Counted from the first letter of the stretch, positions 36,057-45,877 are shown. The stretch is DNA of 64,000 nt from Flavobacterium galactosidilyticum (GCF_020911945.1 NZ_CP087135.1:3026001-3090000); one strand, 5' to 3'. Notes: generated by a model not told the origin, from the letters alone. Translations and numbers: made by a program.

Positions 36057-37374
36057 TCAAATAATGTTCTTAGGCATCTTTTTCATAGGAATTAATTCTA
36101 TTGAAGCACAAGATAGAACGAGTTTTTCTCTTGAGGAAGCCGTTCATATGGCTTGGACCAAAAGCAATGAGGTCTCGCTAGCAAACACGAAAGTGAACAC
36201 CAAAAAATATGAATTACAGTCCGTAAAAAACAATCAGTATCCTGATTTTAAAGTCTCGGGGCAGTATCAAAGATTAGCTAAGGCATCTGTAGACTTAAAA
36301 ATTAACAAAAACAGTTCTTCGACAACAGCTATTCCTACTGTAGATCAATTAATTATCGGACAAGCAAATGCTACTTTACCTATTTTTGGAGGATTCAAAA
36401 TTCAAAATAGCATTAAACTTCAAGATAATCTCTATCAAGCGGAAACGGCTAATTCCTTGCAAACAAAGGAAGATGTTGCAATGAATGTGGTAAATTATTA
36501 CGCGAGTTTGTATAAGGCACAAAAAACAATAGAGCTCCTTAAAGAAAATCAGAAGAAAGCAGAACAACGCGTAACTGATTTTATCGAATTAGAAAAAAAC
36601 GGAATCATTCCTAGAAATGATTTATTAAAATCGCAACTACAAGTTTCAAAAATACAACTATCATTAGATGAAGCAAACAACAATTTAAACATTGTCAATT
36701 ACTCGCTGACAACACTTTTAAAATTACCTCCAAACACTAAACTAGAAGTAAAAGAAAGTGATTTTGTTGATTTGACTATGGATAATGTTCCTACAAGCGA
36801 AGAACCTGCACTGCAAAATCGTAAAGATTTAGAAGCTATTCACTTTCAGGAAAAAGCGAGTCAAGCCAATATAAAAATGGCTAAAAGCGCGTATTATCCG
36901 TCCCTATCACTAATTGGAGGGTATACCGTATTAGATATTAAAAATGTTGTTACGATCCAAAATGCTATGAACTTTGGTGTAGGTGTTTCCTATGATTTGA
37001 GTTCCATTCTAAAAAATGGCACTATGGTAAAACTAGCAGAAAGTAAAGCATCGGAAGTCCAAAATTCAGAAGAAATGCTGACTGACTATATCAAAATTGA
37101 AGTTCAAAAATCGATAGAAGACTATCAATTAGCGCTTAAACAAAGTAATGTATACACTCAGGCGGTTGAACAGTCTACTGAAAACTATCGCATCATAAAA
37201 GATAAATACGACAATGGTTTATCAAATACCAATGATTTACTAGAAGCTGATGTCGAACAACTAAATGCTACCATTAATAAAGCTTTGGCCAAAGCCAATA
37301 TCGTTCAAAAATATTACGAGTTACTTTCAGTAACAGGACAATTATCTAAAACCTTCAACCTTTCAAAAATATAA
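36046..37374 (+). CDS. TolC-family outer-membrane efflux protein
   Basis: 442 aa. A signal peptide covers about residues 1-22 (ends SIEAQ). Two OEP repeats follow, about 30-215 and 240-435, with long helical stretches (AEQRVTDFIELEKNGIIPRNDLLKSQLQ and the matching second-repeat VIVEQ-like helix) forming the periplasmic tunnel. It provides the outer-membrane exit duct for the EmrAB-like pump encoded next. It starts within the tetR gene, indicating translational coupling. Confidence 0.9.
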   Translation: MKVSQIMFLGIFFIGINSIEAQDRTSFSLEEAVHMAWTKSNEVSLANTKVNTKKYELQSVKNNQYPDFKVSGQYQRLAKASVDLKINKNSSSTTAIPTVDQLIIGQANATLPIFGGFKIQNSIKLQDNLYQAETANSLQTKEDVAMNVVNYYASLYKAQKTIELLKENQKKAEQRVTDFIELEKNGIIPRNDLLKSQLQVSKIQLSLDEANNNLNIVNYSLTTLLKLPPNTKLEVKESDFVDLTMDNVPTSEEPALQNRKDLEAIHFQEKASQANIKMAKSAYYPSLSLIGGYTVLDIKNVVTIQNAMNFGVGVSYDLSSILKNGTMVKLAESKASEVQNSEEMLTDYIKIEVQKSIEDYQLALKQSNVYTQAVEQSTENYRIIKDKYDNGLSNTNDLLEADVEQLNATINKALAKANIVQKYYELLSVTGQLSKTFNLSKI

Positions 37375-37385
37375 TTATTACTCAC

Positions 37386-38465
37386 ATGGAAAAGAAACAA
37401 ACAAATACAAAATTTATTATTATCCTAGTGATCTTGGTAGTGATAGGCGGAGGATATGGAACTTATAAATACTTACACTCGTTAGCCCACGAGCAAACGG
37501 ATGATGCTCAAATTGAGAAAAACATGAACCCAATTATTCCAAGAGTATCGGGTTACGTAAGTAAAGTGTACATAAAAGATAACGACTATGTAAAAAAAGG
37601 AGATACTTTATTTACGATCGATAAGAAAGATTATCAATTAAAAATCGCGGAAGCAACTGCTGCTCTTGCTGCTGCTGAAGGAAACTTTGAGGTTTCTAGG
37701 GCAGATATCAGTAGCGCGCTTGCAAGTGTTTCTGCCTCTGACGCTACTGTTCAATCGGCTAGCGGAAGTATTGAAAGTGCTAAAATTAAATTGGCGCAAA
37801 TAACTAGTGACTACAATCGCTACAACAATTTGTATAAAAGCCATACCATCACTAAACAACAGTATGAACAAGCTTCTACAGCGAAACAAGAAGCTGAAAA
37901 CCAAGTCCGCATTTTGCAACAACAACAAAAAGCAAGTGCTTACCAAAAATCAGTTATTATAGCGAAATCGAAAGCTTCAGATAAACTAACTGAAGTGGCT
38001 GCTGCCAATATCAAAAGAGCACAAGCTTTACTAGATGCAGCAAATTTAAATATCTCTTATACCGTTATTACGGCTGCAATTGACGGTCAGGTTTCAAAAA
38101 TTGATATTCAACCAGGGCAATTAGTTCAACCAGGACAATCGTTATTTTATATTATCAATAACCAAGAAGCTTGGGTAATTGCTAATTTCAAAGAAACGCA
38201 ATTGAACAAAATGGTAATGGGACAAAAAGTAACTTTAAAAGTAGATGCTTATCCTGACTATGATTTCCAAGGTACAATTACCTCTTTTTCACCCGCTACA
38301 GGATCTCGTTTCTCTATTTTGCCTCCAGATAATGCAACTGGTAACTTTGTAAAAACAATTCAAAGATTACCGGTAAAAATATCCTTAGATGCATCAAATG
38401 ACGCTGAAAAAATAAAATTACTGAGACCAGGAATGAATGTTGATGTTGATGTACATGTAAAATAA
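37386..38465 (+). CDS. emrA: HlyD/EmrA-family membrane-fusion protein
   Basis: 359 aa. One N-terminal membrane anchor (about 9-27, FIIILVILVVIGGGYG) is followed by the lipoyl half YVSKVYIKDNDYVKKGDTLF, a coiled-coil hairpin (about 85-205, Ala/Gln/Lys-rich), the second lipoyl half VSKIDIQPGQLVQPGQ and a beta-barrel domain. It links the inner-membrane transporter to the TolC-like duct. 11 bp after the TolC gene and 1 bp before the transporter gene. Confidence 0.9.
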   Translation: MEKKQTNTKFIIILVILVVIGGGYGTYKYLHSLAHEQTDDAQIEKNMNPIIPRVSGYVSKVYIKDNDYVKKGDTLFTIDKKDYQLKIAEATAALAAAEGNFEVSRADISSALASVSASDATVQSASGSIESAKIKLAQITSDYNRYNNLYKSHTITKQQYEQASTAKQEAENQVRILQQQQKASAYQKSVIIAKSKASDKLTEVAAANIKRAQALLDAANLNISYTVITAAIDGQVSKIDIQPGQLVQPGQSLFYIINNQEAWVIANFKETQLNKMVMGQKVTLKVDAYPDYDFQGTITSFSPATGSRFSILPPDNATGNFVKTIQRLPVKISLDASNDAEKIKLLRPGMNVDVDVHVK

Positions 38466-38466
38466 A

Positions 38467-40047
38467 ATGACAGGAACTGAAGATGATTTAGTAGAATATG
38501 GCTTTAGACGGGTTATCATTACGATTACAGCTGTGCTTTGTGCACTGCTAGAAATTGTAGATACCACTATTGTCAATGTAGCTTTGACCAATATGAGGGG
38601 AAGCCTAGGTGCGACATTAACTGATGTTGCTTGGGTAATAACTGCATACGCCATTGCCAATGTTATTGTTATTCCAATGACGAGCTGGCTTTCACAACAA
38701 TTTGGAAGACGTAATTATTTTGTCGTTTCCATTATTATTTTTACCACAGCTTCTTTTTTATGCGGTAATGCCACTAATATTTGGGAACTTATTGCTTTCC
38801 GATTTATACAAGGACTAGGCGGAGGAGCGCTATTAGTAACTGCTCAAACCATTATAACCGAAAGTTATCCGATTGCTAAACGTGGAATGGCGCAAGCTAT
38901 TTACGGCATGGGTGTAATTGTAGGACCTACATTAGGTCCGCCATTAGGAGGTTACTTAGTAGATAATTTCTCTTGGCCTTACATTTTCTACATCAATATA
39001 CCACTTGGAATTATTGCTGCTATTTTAGCTTTCACTTTTGTGAGAAGTCCAAAATTTGGTAAAAAATTAAAAGCAAGTCAAGTCGATTGGTGGGGAATTG
39101 TCCTTTTATCAGCTTTCATTGGTTCTTTACAGTTTGTTTTAGAACACGGTCAGCAAGATGACTGGTTCAATAATAGCACGATTACCGCATTGAGCGTGGT
39201 TTCTGTTTTTGGTTTGGTATTATTTATATGGAGAGAATTGACTTATAAATATCCTATTGTAAACCTAAGTGTTTTAAAAGATGGAAACTTAAGAATAGGA
39301 ACGATAATGTGTTTCATCCTTGGATTTGGACTTTATGGGTCTACTTTGATTATCCCCATTTATACGCAATCAGTTTTAGGCTGGACTGCTACTGATGCTG
39401 GACTATTGCTTATTCCTGGTTCAATTACCACCGCTTTTATGATGCCAATTGTGGGTCGATTAATTCAAAAAGGAGTGCCACAAGGGTATATGGTAGGTGT
39501 TGGGTTTTTAATATTCTTTTTCTTTACCCTAATGATGTATAATAATATGACACCTGATACGGGAGCTGAACATTTATTTTGGCCATTAATTTTAAGAGGA
39601 ATAGGACTTGGATTACTTTTTGTACCTATTACCACTTTGTCTCTTTCTACTTTAAAAGGAAAACATATTGGAGAAGGTGCCGCTTTTACTGGTATGATGC
39701 GACAACTTGGAGGTTCTTTTGGTATCGCCATCATTACCACTTTTATTACAAGATTTAGCCAGAAACATCGTGTGGACTTAGTTTCTAATCTTGACGGAAC
39801 GAGACTTGAAGTTCAAGAAAAAATTACGCTATTACAACAAGGATTTATGTCTAAAGGGTTTAGCGCTAACGAAGCATTAAAAAAGGCATATCAAGTAATT
39901 GATTTTTCAGTGATGAAACAAAGCACCGTTTTAGCCTATATGGATATTTTCCTTTACCTAGGTATTATGTTTTTATGTTGTATTCCTATTATCTTTTTTA
40001 TCAAAAAAGGAAAAAATAAAATCAATCCTGCAGATGCAATGCATTAA
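38467..40047 (+). CDS. emrB: DHA2-family MFS multidrug transporter (EmrB-like)
   Basis: 526 aa with about 14 membrane helices, the DHA2 arrangement. TIVNVALTNMRGSLGAT near 25-45 carries the family motif D1, QQFGRRNYFV the loop 2-3 motif A, and GMGVIVGPTLGPPLGGYLVD the antiporter motif C. A proton-coupled drug exporter working with the EmrA- and TolC-like proteins of the same operon. It is followed by a strong terminator. Confidence 0.92.
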   Translation: MTGTEDDLVEYGFRRVIITITAVLCALLEIVDTTIVNVALTNMRGSLGATLTDVAWVITAYAIANVIVIPMTSWLSQQFGRRNYFVVSIIIFTTASFLCGNATNIWELIAFRFIQGLGGGALLVTAQTIITESYPIAKRGMAQAIYGMGVIVGPTLGPPLGGYLVDNFSWPYIFYINIPLGIIAAILAFTFVRSPKFGKKLKASQVDWWGIVLLSAFIGSLQFVLEHGQQDDWFNNSTITALSVVSVFGLVLFIWRELTYKYPIVNLSVLKDGNLRIGTIMCFILGFGLYGSTLIIPIYTQSVLGWTATDAGLLLIPGSITTAFMMPIVGRLIQKGVPQGYMVGVGFLIFFFFTLMMYNNMTPDTGAEHLFWPLILRGIGLGLLFVPITTLSLSTLKGKHIGEGAAFTGMMRQLGGSFGIAIITTFITRFSQKHRVDLVSNLDGTRLEVQEKITLLQQGFMSKGFSANEALKKAYQVIDFSVMKQSTVLAYMDIFLYLGIMFLCCIPIIFFIKKGKNKINPADAMH

Positions 40048-40062
40048 TTTGATTTTTACAAA

Positions 40063-40099
40063 AAAAACGCCGAACTCGTAATGAATTCGGCGTTTTTGT
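40063..40099. terminator. Bidirectional terminator between the efflux operon and yaaA
   Basis: Perfect 12-bp stem AAAAACGCCGAA / TTCGGCGTTTTT (40063-40074, 40086-40097) with an 11-nt loop. Confidence 0.9.
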
Positions 40100-40114
40100 T
40101 TTTATATAAAATTC

Positions 40115-40873
40115 TTAACGGGTAAAAACAAGCTGATTTTCTTTCGATAAATTAGCATCAAATTGATAGCCATCATAATTAAATCCTTTCAAATCTTCAA
40201 TGGTTTCAGCATTAGTATCAATAATATAACGCACCATCATTCCTCTTGCTTTTTTAGCAAAAAAACTAATTATTTTCAGTTTTCCATTTTTATAGTCTTT
40301 GAATTCTGGAGTAATTACTGGAACCTTCAAGGCTTTGACATCTATTGCCGAAAAATATTCATTACTAGCTAAGTTGACGAATAATTCTCCTTCCTTGAGT
40401 TCTTTATTTAAAGCCTTAGTAATGGTCGGTTTCCAAAACTGATATAGGTTTTGGCTTTCACCAATAGGTAATTTAGTTCCCATTTCAAGACGGTACGCTT
40501 GCATCAAATCCAATGGCTTGAGTAATCCGTATAAACCGGAAAGTATTCTCAAACGATCTTGTAAGACTTCTAATTTATTTAATGGAATCGAAAAAGCATC
40601 TAAACCAGTGTAAACATCGCCGTCAAAAGTATAAACTGCCGGACGAGAATTTGATGTGGTAAAAGGTGTTTTCCAATCTTGATTTCGTTTCCAATTTAAC
40701 TCCGCCAGTTTATCAGAAATACTCATTAAGTCAGCTAATTCAGCAGGTTTTTTCTCCTTCAAAACTTTGTGAACGTGTCTCGATTCTTTTAAAAATGAAG
40801 GTTCTGTATGTATAGGAGTTGGTAAATCTTTTTCGAAATTTAAGGACTTGGCTGGTGATATAACAATTTTCAT
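40115..40873 (-). CDS. yaaA: Peroxide stress protein YaaA (DUF328)
   Basis: 252 aa from ATG 40873 (a TTG two codons upstream is rejected). MKIVISPAKSLNFE is the family signature at the N terminus; FDGDVYTGLDA, RILSGLYGLLKPLDLMQAYRLEMGT and the Lys-rich FFAKKARGMMVRYI stretch are all conserved. E. coli YaaA lowers intracellular free iron during peroxide stress and has a DNA-binding fold. It is monocistronic. Confidence 0.94.
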   Translation of the reverse strand: MKIVISPAKSLNFEKDLPTPIHTEPSFLKESRHVHKVLKEKKPAELADLMSISDKLAELNWKRNQDWKTPFTTSNSRPAVYTFDGDVYTGLDAFSIPLNKLEVLQDRLRILSGLYGLLKPLDLMQAYRLEMGTKLPIGESQNLYQFWKPTITKALNKELKEGELFVNLASNEYFSAIDVKALKVPVITPEFKDYKNGKLKIISFFAKKARGMMVRYIIDTNAETIEDLKGFNYDGYQFDANLSKENQLVFTR

Positions 40874-41039
40874 ATTCAATACTCTTTAAGTGCTTTCTAT
40901 AAGTTTTCTCAAAAATACTAATTGAAAACAAGAAACAAAACCTAATTATATTGATTTCTTAAATAGTGCAATAGATATCTTACTTATACAAACAATATTT
41001 AGTATATTTAAAGTAACATAAATATTAAAATACTATCTA

Positions 41040-41171
41040 ATGAATGCCATTGAAATCCGCACAGCAACAATGGCTAATTTAGAGATAATTCTAAAAATTA
41101 GCATCCATCTCTTTACGGTAACTTTTAATTTGCACACTATACTTTCAAAATATCATATCTTTTTATCTTGA
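41040..41171 (+). pseudogene. Probable GNAT acetyltransferase remnant (N-terminal fragment)
   Basis: A 43-codon ORF begins MNAIEIRTATMANLEIILKI and continues SIHLFTVTFN, which reads like the first strand and helix of a GNAT acetyltransferase (IRxATxxDLExILxISIxxFxxTF). After about residue 30 the similarity stops and the ORF ends. The promoter of the flavin-oxidoreductase gene overlaps its end. A decayed, deleted gene is the likeliest explanation; chance is possible at this length. Confidence 0.4.
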
Positions 41172-41196
41172 CACAAGTCAATTTGATGTATTTTTG
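41168..41196 (+). promoter_or_regulatory. Promoter of the flavin oxidoreductase gene
   Basis: TTG (41168-41170), 18-nt spacer, TATTTTTG (41189-41196), 20 nt before the ATG at 41217. Confidence 0.65.
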
Positions 41197-41216
41197 TATA
41201 AACATTTTCAAAAAAC

Positions 41217-42455
41217 ATGAAACAAGATGTGATTATTATAGGAGCAGGATTAGCAGGACTTTCTGCAGCTGTTCATTTACACCGTCAGGGACGAAAGGTT
41301 TTAATTCTAGAAGCTACAGACCGCGCAGGGGGGAGAATAAAAACCGACTCACATGATGGATTTCTTTTAGACAGAGGTTTTCAAGTGTTTTTGACTGCTT
41401 ACCCAGAGTCAAAATCTTTACTCAATTATACGGATTTAAATTTAAAGAAAATGTTGCCCGGCGCAACTGTTCTCTATGATGATGGGCAATTTGAAATTGC
41501 AGATCCGTTGCGAAGACCTTCAGCAGCTTTAGCGACTTTTTTTGCTCCAGTAGGAACTTTAAAAGATAAAATAAATACACTTTGGCTAAAAAATAAATTA
41601 CAAAATTTAACAATCGATCAAATTTTTCAACAACCAGAACAAACGACTAGAAAGCAATTGACTGAATATGGTTTTAGTCCAAAAATGATTGAGCGATTTT
41701 ATGCCCCTTTCCTCTCTGGAATATTTTTAGAAAATGATTTATCAACTTCTAGAAGAATGTTTGATTTTGTGATGAAAATGTTTTCTGATGGAGATGTGGC
41801 AGTTCCAGCTCTAGGCATGGAAGAAATACCAAAACAATTAGTTGCCATGCTTCCAGAAAATAGTATTCGTTGTAACACTCAAGTAATGAAAATAGAGGGA
41901 AATAAAGTGACTATAGCCGATGGAACTGTTTTAGAAGCCAACCAAATTCTTTTGGCTACGACCGCAAATTCACTAGCGCAAGAATTCTTTCCCAAGCAAA
42001 AAATGACTTCTCATCAAGTCACTAATGTTTATTTTGAAGCATCTGAAACTCCTACGAGAAAAGCAGTGGTAATACTCAATGCATCAAAAATCAAAAAGTG
42101 GGTAAATAACTTGACTGTAATGTCTAATGTATCTTCCGCTTATTCTCCAAAGGGCAAAGTGCTTATTTCTGTCTCTTACAATGGAATTCCAACTATAGGC
42201 GACGCTGCTTTAGCCGAAAACATGAAGCGAGAATTAAAAAAATGGTTTGGCCAAAAAGTAAACAATTGGAAAATGTTAAAAGTATACCGAATTGAATATG
42301 CTTTACCTACGCAGGAAAGCGTGCGAAATGAAATTCCAGCTTCTGAAATTAAGATCTCTGATACTCTTTTTATATGCGGTGATAATTTATTGAATGGCTC
42401 AATAAATGCGGCGATGAAAACAGGTAGACTAGCAGCTGAAGCAATGCAGCTATAG
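41217..42455 (+). CDS. FAD-dependent amine-oxidase/phytoene-desaturase-like oxidoreductase
   Basis: 412 aa. DVIIIGAGLAGLSAAVHLHRQGRKVLILEATDRAGGRI (split here as the dinucleotide-binding GxGxxG motif and the following acidic-GGR segment, residues about 4-42) defines the flavin amine oxidase superfamily. The C-terminal FICGDNLLNGSINAAMKTGRLAAEA is the second FAD-binding motif. The substrate is not evident: carotenoid, porphyrin and amine oxidases all share this fold. It is a single gene, convergent with the SulP gene. Confidence 0.82.
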   Translation: MKQDVIIIGAGLAGLSAAVHLHRQGRKVLILEATDRAGGRIKTDSHDGFLLDRGFQVFLTAYPESKSLLNYTDLNLKKMLPGATVLYDDGQFEIADPLRRPSAALATFFAPVGTLKDKINTLWLKNKLQNLTIDQIFQQPEQTTRKQLTEYGFSPKMIERFYAPFLSGIFLENDLSTSRRMFDFVMKMFSDGDVAVPALGMEEIPKQLVAMLPENSIRCNTQVMKIEGNKVTIADGTVLEANQILLATTANSLAQEFFPKQKMTSHQVTNVYFEASETPTRKAVVILNASKIKKWVNNLTVMSNVSSAYSPKGKVLISVSYNGIPTIGDAALAENMKRELKKWFGQKVNNWKMLKVYRIEYALPTQESVRNEIPASEIKISDTLFICGDNLLNGSINAAMKTGRLAAEAMQL

Positions 42456-42555
42456 ATTTCATATTTACTAAAAACTGTATTAAATTTTATAAAATCATTA
42501 CGGATGATAAATTTTTATGTTCTTTATGGTTGTAATAGCTAGTGTAAAATTCAAT

Positions 42556-44088
42556 TTAATCTAGTGCTACTTTATAGGTTGGATCTTCAAGAATATTAAC
42601 ATCAATAATAGCGTCTGCATTTTTTAATAAAGTTTTACAATCCGCACTCAAATGCTGTAGGTGAACCTTTTTATTGAGTTGCGCATACTTTTCGGTGATT
42701 TTATTGACAGCGTCAATCGCACTCATATCCGTTATTTTACTTTCTTTAAAGTCGATTATTATTTCATTTGGATCATTAGCGACATCAAATTTTTCTAAGA
42801 AAGCAGTTGTTGACGCAAAAAACAAAGGACCATATATTTCATAATGCTTCACTCCTTTTTCATCGATATACTTCTTCGCACGAATTCTTTTGGCACTTTC
42901 CCATGCAAAAACCAAAGCTGAAATTATTACACCAATCAAAACTGCTAAAGCCAAGTTGTGTAATAAAATTGTTATTACTGCTACTAGTATCCCAACAAAA
43001 ATATCGTGCTTTGGCATCTTATTAATGATTCGGAAACTTGTCCATTCAAAAGTTCCAATCGCTACCATTACCATAACTCCTACTAAGGCTGCCATTGGTA
43101 CTCGTTCAATTACAGGCGCACCAAATAAAATAATAATCAGTATGGTTAATGCAGCTACAATTCCAGATAAACGCGCTCTAGAACCAGCAGAAAGATTAAC
43201 TAATGTTTGTGCAATCATAGGACAACCACCCATTCCAAAGAAAAAACCATTCAGAATATTAGAGCTTCCTTGCGCAATACATTCTCTATTTCCATTTCCC
43301 TTAGTTCCCGTAATTTCATCGACTAAAGTCAATGTCAATAATCCTTCCGTTAATCCCACTGAAGCCATAATTAAAGCATATGGAAATATAATTTTCAGCA
43401 TTTCTAAATTGATTGGCACAGTAGGAATGTGAAATGGAGGAAAACCACCACTTATAGAAGCAATATCTCTCACCGTCTTAGTTTCAATTTTAAAGAAAAA
43501 AACCAAGGCAAAGATTATAATAATTGCTACTAATGAAGCTGGAACAGCTTTGGTAATTTTAGGAAAAAGCACAATAATTCCGATGGTTAGTGCAACTAAA
43601 CCAGCCATAATCAAGAGTGGAATGCCAGTAAGCCATTCTACTTGACCGTTGACTACTTTCTTAAATTGTTCTAACTGTGACATAAAAATGATAACGGCTA
43701 AACCGTTTACAAACCCAAACATAACAGGTTGCGGCACCAATCCTATAAATTTTCCGAGTTTAAATATCCCTATCAAAATTTGAATGACACCAGCTAATGC
43801 AACTGCGGCAAAAACATATTCCAAACCATTCGAGTTCATTAGCGCTATTAAAACAATTACAGTAGCTCCTGCTCCTCCAGAAATCATTCCAGGTCTTCCA
43901 CCAAAAATAGCTGTTACTAAACCTGCAATAAATGCAGCATATAAACCCATCAAGGGAGGGAAACCAGCTAATATTGCAAATGACAGCGACTCAGGAATCA
44001 TAGTCATAGCAACTGTTAAGCCTGCTAGGATTTCGGTTCTAAAATTGACTTTTTGTGAAAAGTCAAATAAATTAAATACTTTTTTCAT
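42556..44088 (-). CDS. SulP-family inorganic anion transporter with STAS domain
   Basis: 510 aa from ATG 44088, which gives the usual MKKVFNLFDF start; ATGs at 44124 and 44109 are alternatives. Around 10-14 hydrophobic segments occupy residues 15-390, with GLTVAMTMIPESLSFAILAG and ISGGAGATVIVLIAL typical of SulP helices 1 and 3. A C-terminal STAS domain (about 415-505, IIDFKESKITDMSAIDAV) is cytosolic. The family moves sulfate, bicarbonate or other anions, by symport or exchange; which one cannot be told here. Confidence 0.9.
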   Translation of the reverse strand: MKKVFNLFDFSQKVNFRTEILAGLTVAMTMIPESLSFAILAGFPPLMGLYAAFIAGLVTAIFGGRPGMISGGAGATVIVLIALMNSNGLEYVFAAVALAGVIQILIGIFKLGKFIGLVPQPVMFGFVNGLAVIIFMSQLEQFKKVVNGQVEWLTGIPLLIMAGLVALTIGIIVLFPKITKAVPASLVAIIIIFALVFFFKIETKTVRDIASISGGFPPFHIPTVPINLEMLKIIFPYALIMASVGLTEGLLTLTLVDEITGTKGNGNRECIAQGSSNILNGFFFGMGGCPMIAQTLVNLSAGSRARLSGIVAALTILIIILFGAPVIERVPMAALVGVMVMVAIGTFEWTSFRIINKMPKHDIFVGILVAVITILLHNLALAVLIGVIISALVFAWESAKRIRAKKYIDEKGVKHYEIYGPLFFASTTAFLEKFDVANDPNEIIIDFKESKITDMSAIDAVNKITEKYAQLNKKVHLQHLSADCKTLLKNADAIIDVNILEDPTYKVALD

Positions 44089-44236
44089 ATAATAATTAAG
44101 GTAGTCCATACCTACTTTTGACATCAGAAATCGTAATTAAAACAATTTAGATGTAATCTTAAGCCGAATACTATTTACTGTAAAAACCATTGTCGAGAAA
44201 CGAATGGCGGTATGGATAATACTTATGTTGGAAGTG

Positions 44237-44267
44237 CAAAAATAAAACTTTCGAGGCCATTCTACAA
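44237..44267 (-). promoter_or_regulatory. SulP gene promoter
   Basis: The minus strand has TTG (44265-44267), 20-nt spacer and TATTTTTG (44237-44244). Transcription from about 44230 leaves a leader of about 105-140 nt, long for this genome. Confidence 0.6.
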
Positions 44268-44384
44268 CAAGACACTACAATTAATTAAATTGATAAGCCT
44301 ACAAAACTATTCATAAAAAAATAAGAGTTTAGCTTCTAAATTTTAAAATTCCATCAAAAATATCCATCTTTGATTAATTTTACG

Positions 44385-44432
44385 ATGAAAAACCAAAAAT
44401 TACCTTTTGAAAAACTGAAAAAAATACAATGA
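44385..44432 (+). CDS. Possible 15-codon upstream ORF coupled to the adenosine deaminase gene
   Basis: ATG at 44385 opens a Lys-rich 15-codon ORF (MKNQKLPFEKLKKIQ) whose TGA (44430-44432) overlaps the deaminase ATG (44429-44431) in ATGA fashion. A near-consensus -7 box CATCTTTG (44365-44372) would start transcription just before it. It may be a coupling peptide or coincidence. Confidence 0.3.
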   Translation: MKNQKLPFEKLKKIQ

Positions 44433-45847
44433 AATTACTTTATACTTTATGTTTCGCTTTTTTATTTACCGTTACTTATTCACAAGCGACTAACGACTAC
44501 TTAGAAAGAATTAGAGATAATGAGGTTGCCTTAACCGCTTTCTTTTCGCAAATGCCAAAAGGAGGTGACTTACATCATCATTTCTCGGGTTCAATTTATG
44601 CAGAACCACTATTACAGCAGGCCATTACCGCTGATTTCTATCTGAACATTGAAACAATGGATGTATTAAAAGATAAACCAGTGAATGGAAACTGGGAAAA
44701 ATTTTCAACATTAAAAAATAATGGAACCTTAGAAGTCTACAAGCAAAAAATTATGCAAAAATGGTCTGTAAAAGACTATAATTATGTAGATTATCCTTCT
44801 GATAAGTTGTTTTTCGAGTCATTTATGAAATTTGAACCAGCCATACAAGGAAATTTTGGAAGCGGACTATTAGAATTAAAAAATAGAGCCATTTCTGAAA
44901 ATGTAAGTTATATAGAAACGCAATTATCTACTATTCCTACTGATATGAATACGGATGATTTAACAAAATTTAATTTCCGATTAAGAAAGCTAGCTTTATT
45001 AAAAGATGAAAAAGCGATCATAAAATCACTTGATTCTGTGTATAATTCACTACTCAAAAAAGACGCTATTTCATATGCTAAAGATTTCAATATTAATTTT
45101 GTGAGTAGACTTCACAAAGATTTAAAAATTGATGATTCCAGATTTACAATGCGTTATCAAAACTTTGTTCTACGTTTCATGGAGCCGGTTGATTTATTTA
45201 AAAATCTAGTTATCGCATTTATTTCAGCAGATACTAGTCCACTAATGGCTGGGGTAAATATTGTTTCTCCTGAAGATGGCGAAACTTCGATGAAGGATTA
45301 TTGGTTGCACATGATGATGTTTAAATACTGTCATTCTAAATATCCAAACGTAAAATACACGATGCATGCTGGCGAACTGACTCTTGGTTTGGTTCAGCCA
45401 GAAGAACTGACTTGGCATATTGGAGCAGCAGTTCATACTGCAGGAGCTAATCGAATTGGTCATGGAGTTGATATGGCCTATGAAAAAGATGCTTATGATT
45501 TATTGCGTTATATGGCTAAAAAATCAATACCTATCGAAATCAACTTAGTGAGTAACGAGTTTATATTAAAAGTAAAAGGCAGCCGTCATCCTTTAACTTT
45601 GTATAAAGAATTTGGCGTTCCTATCGTAATTAGTACTGATGATGCGGGAATCTTACGCACTAATATGACTGAGCAATATGTATTATTAGCCAAACGCTAC
45701 AAAGACATCTCCTATAATGATATTAAGAAATTTGTTTACAACAGTATCAATTATAGTTTTATAAAAGAAGCTTCTGTAAAAAAACAATTATTGAAGGACT
45801 TAGACAATCGCTTTAAAAAGTTTGAAGCTATATTTCCATTAAATTAA
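44429..45847 (+). CDS. Secreted adenosine deaminase-family enzyme (ADGF-like)
   Basis: 472 aa with a signal peptide (about 1-18, ends VTYSQ), so it acts outside the cytoplasm. Metal ligands are in GGDLHHHFSGS (about 42-52). YTMHAGE carries the zinc His and catalytic Glu, NRIGHGVDM the next His, and STDDAGIL the zinc-binding Asp pair. At 472 aa it is longer than cytosolic adenosine deaminases (about 340 aa), like the secreted growth-factor-type (ADGF/CECR1) enzymes. It deaminates adenosine or adenine-like nucleosides, presumably for salvage. Monocistronic with a strong terminator. Confidence 0.9.
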   Translation: MKLLYTLCFAFLFTVTYSQATNDYLERIRDNEVALTAFFSQMPKGGDLHHHFSGSIYAEPLLQQAITADFYLNIETMDVLKDKPVNGNWEKFSTLKNNGTLEVYKQKIMQKWSVKDYNYVDYPSDKLFFESFMKFEPAIQGNFGSGLLELKNRAISENVSYIETQLSTIPTDMNTDDLTKFNFRLRKLALLKDEKAIIKSLDSVYNSLLKKDAISYAKDFNINFVSRLHKDLKIDDSRFTMRYQNFVLRFMEPVDLFKNLVIAFISADTSPLMAGVNIVSPEDGETSMKDYWLHMMMFKYCHSKYPNVKYTMHAGELTLGLVQPEELTWHIGAAVHTAGANRIGHGVDMAYEKDAYDLLRYMAKKSIPIEINLVSNEFILKVKGSRHPLTLYKEFGVPIVISTDDAGILRTNMTEQYVLLAKRYKDISYNDIKKFVYNSINYSFIKEASVKKQLLKDLDNRFKKFEAIFPLN

Positions 45848-45877
45848 TTAGATTGTACATTAAAAGACCTTCTATAA

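Noticed and set aside
41168..41356. ORF overlapping the start of the flavin oxidoreductase gene in another frame
   Set aside because: It overlaps the strong GxGxxG-encoding start in a different frame and lacks homology-like features.
42890..44092. Plus-strand ORFs opposite the SulP gene
   Set aside because: They mirror the membrane-helix codons of the transporter and look like no known protein.
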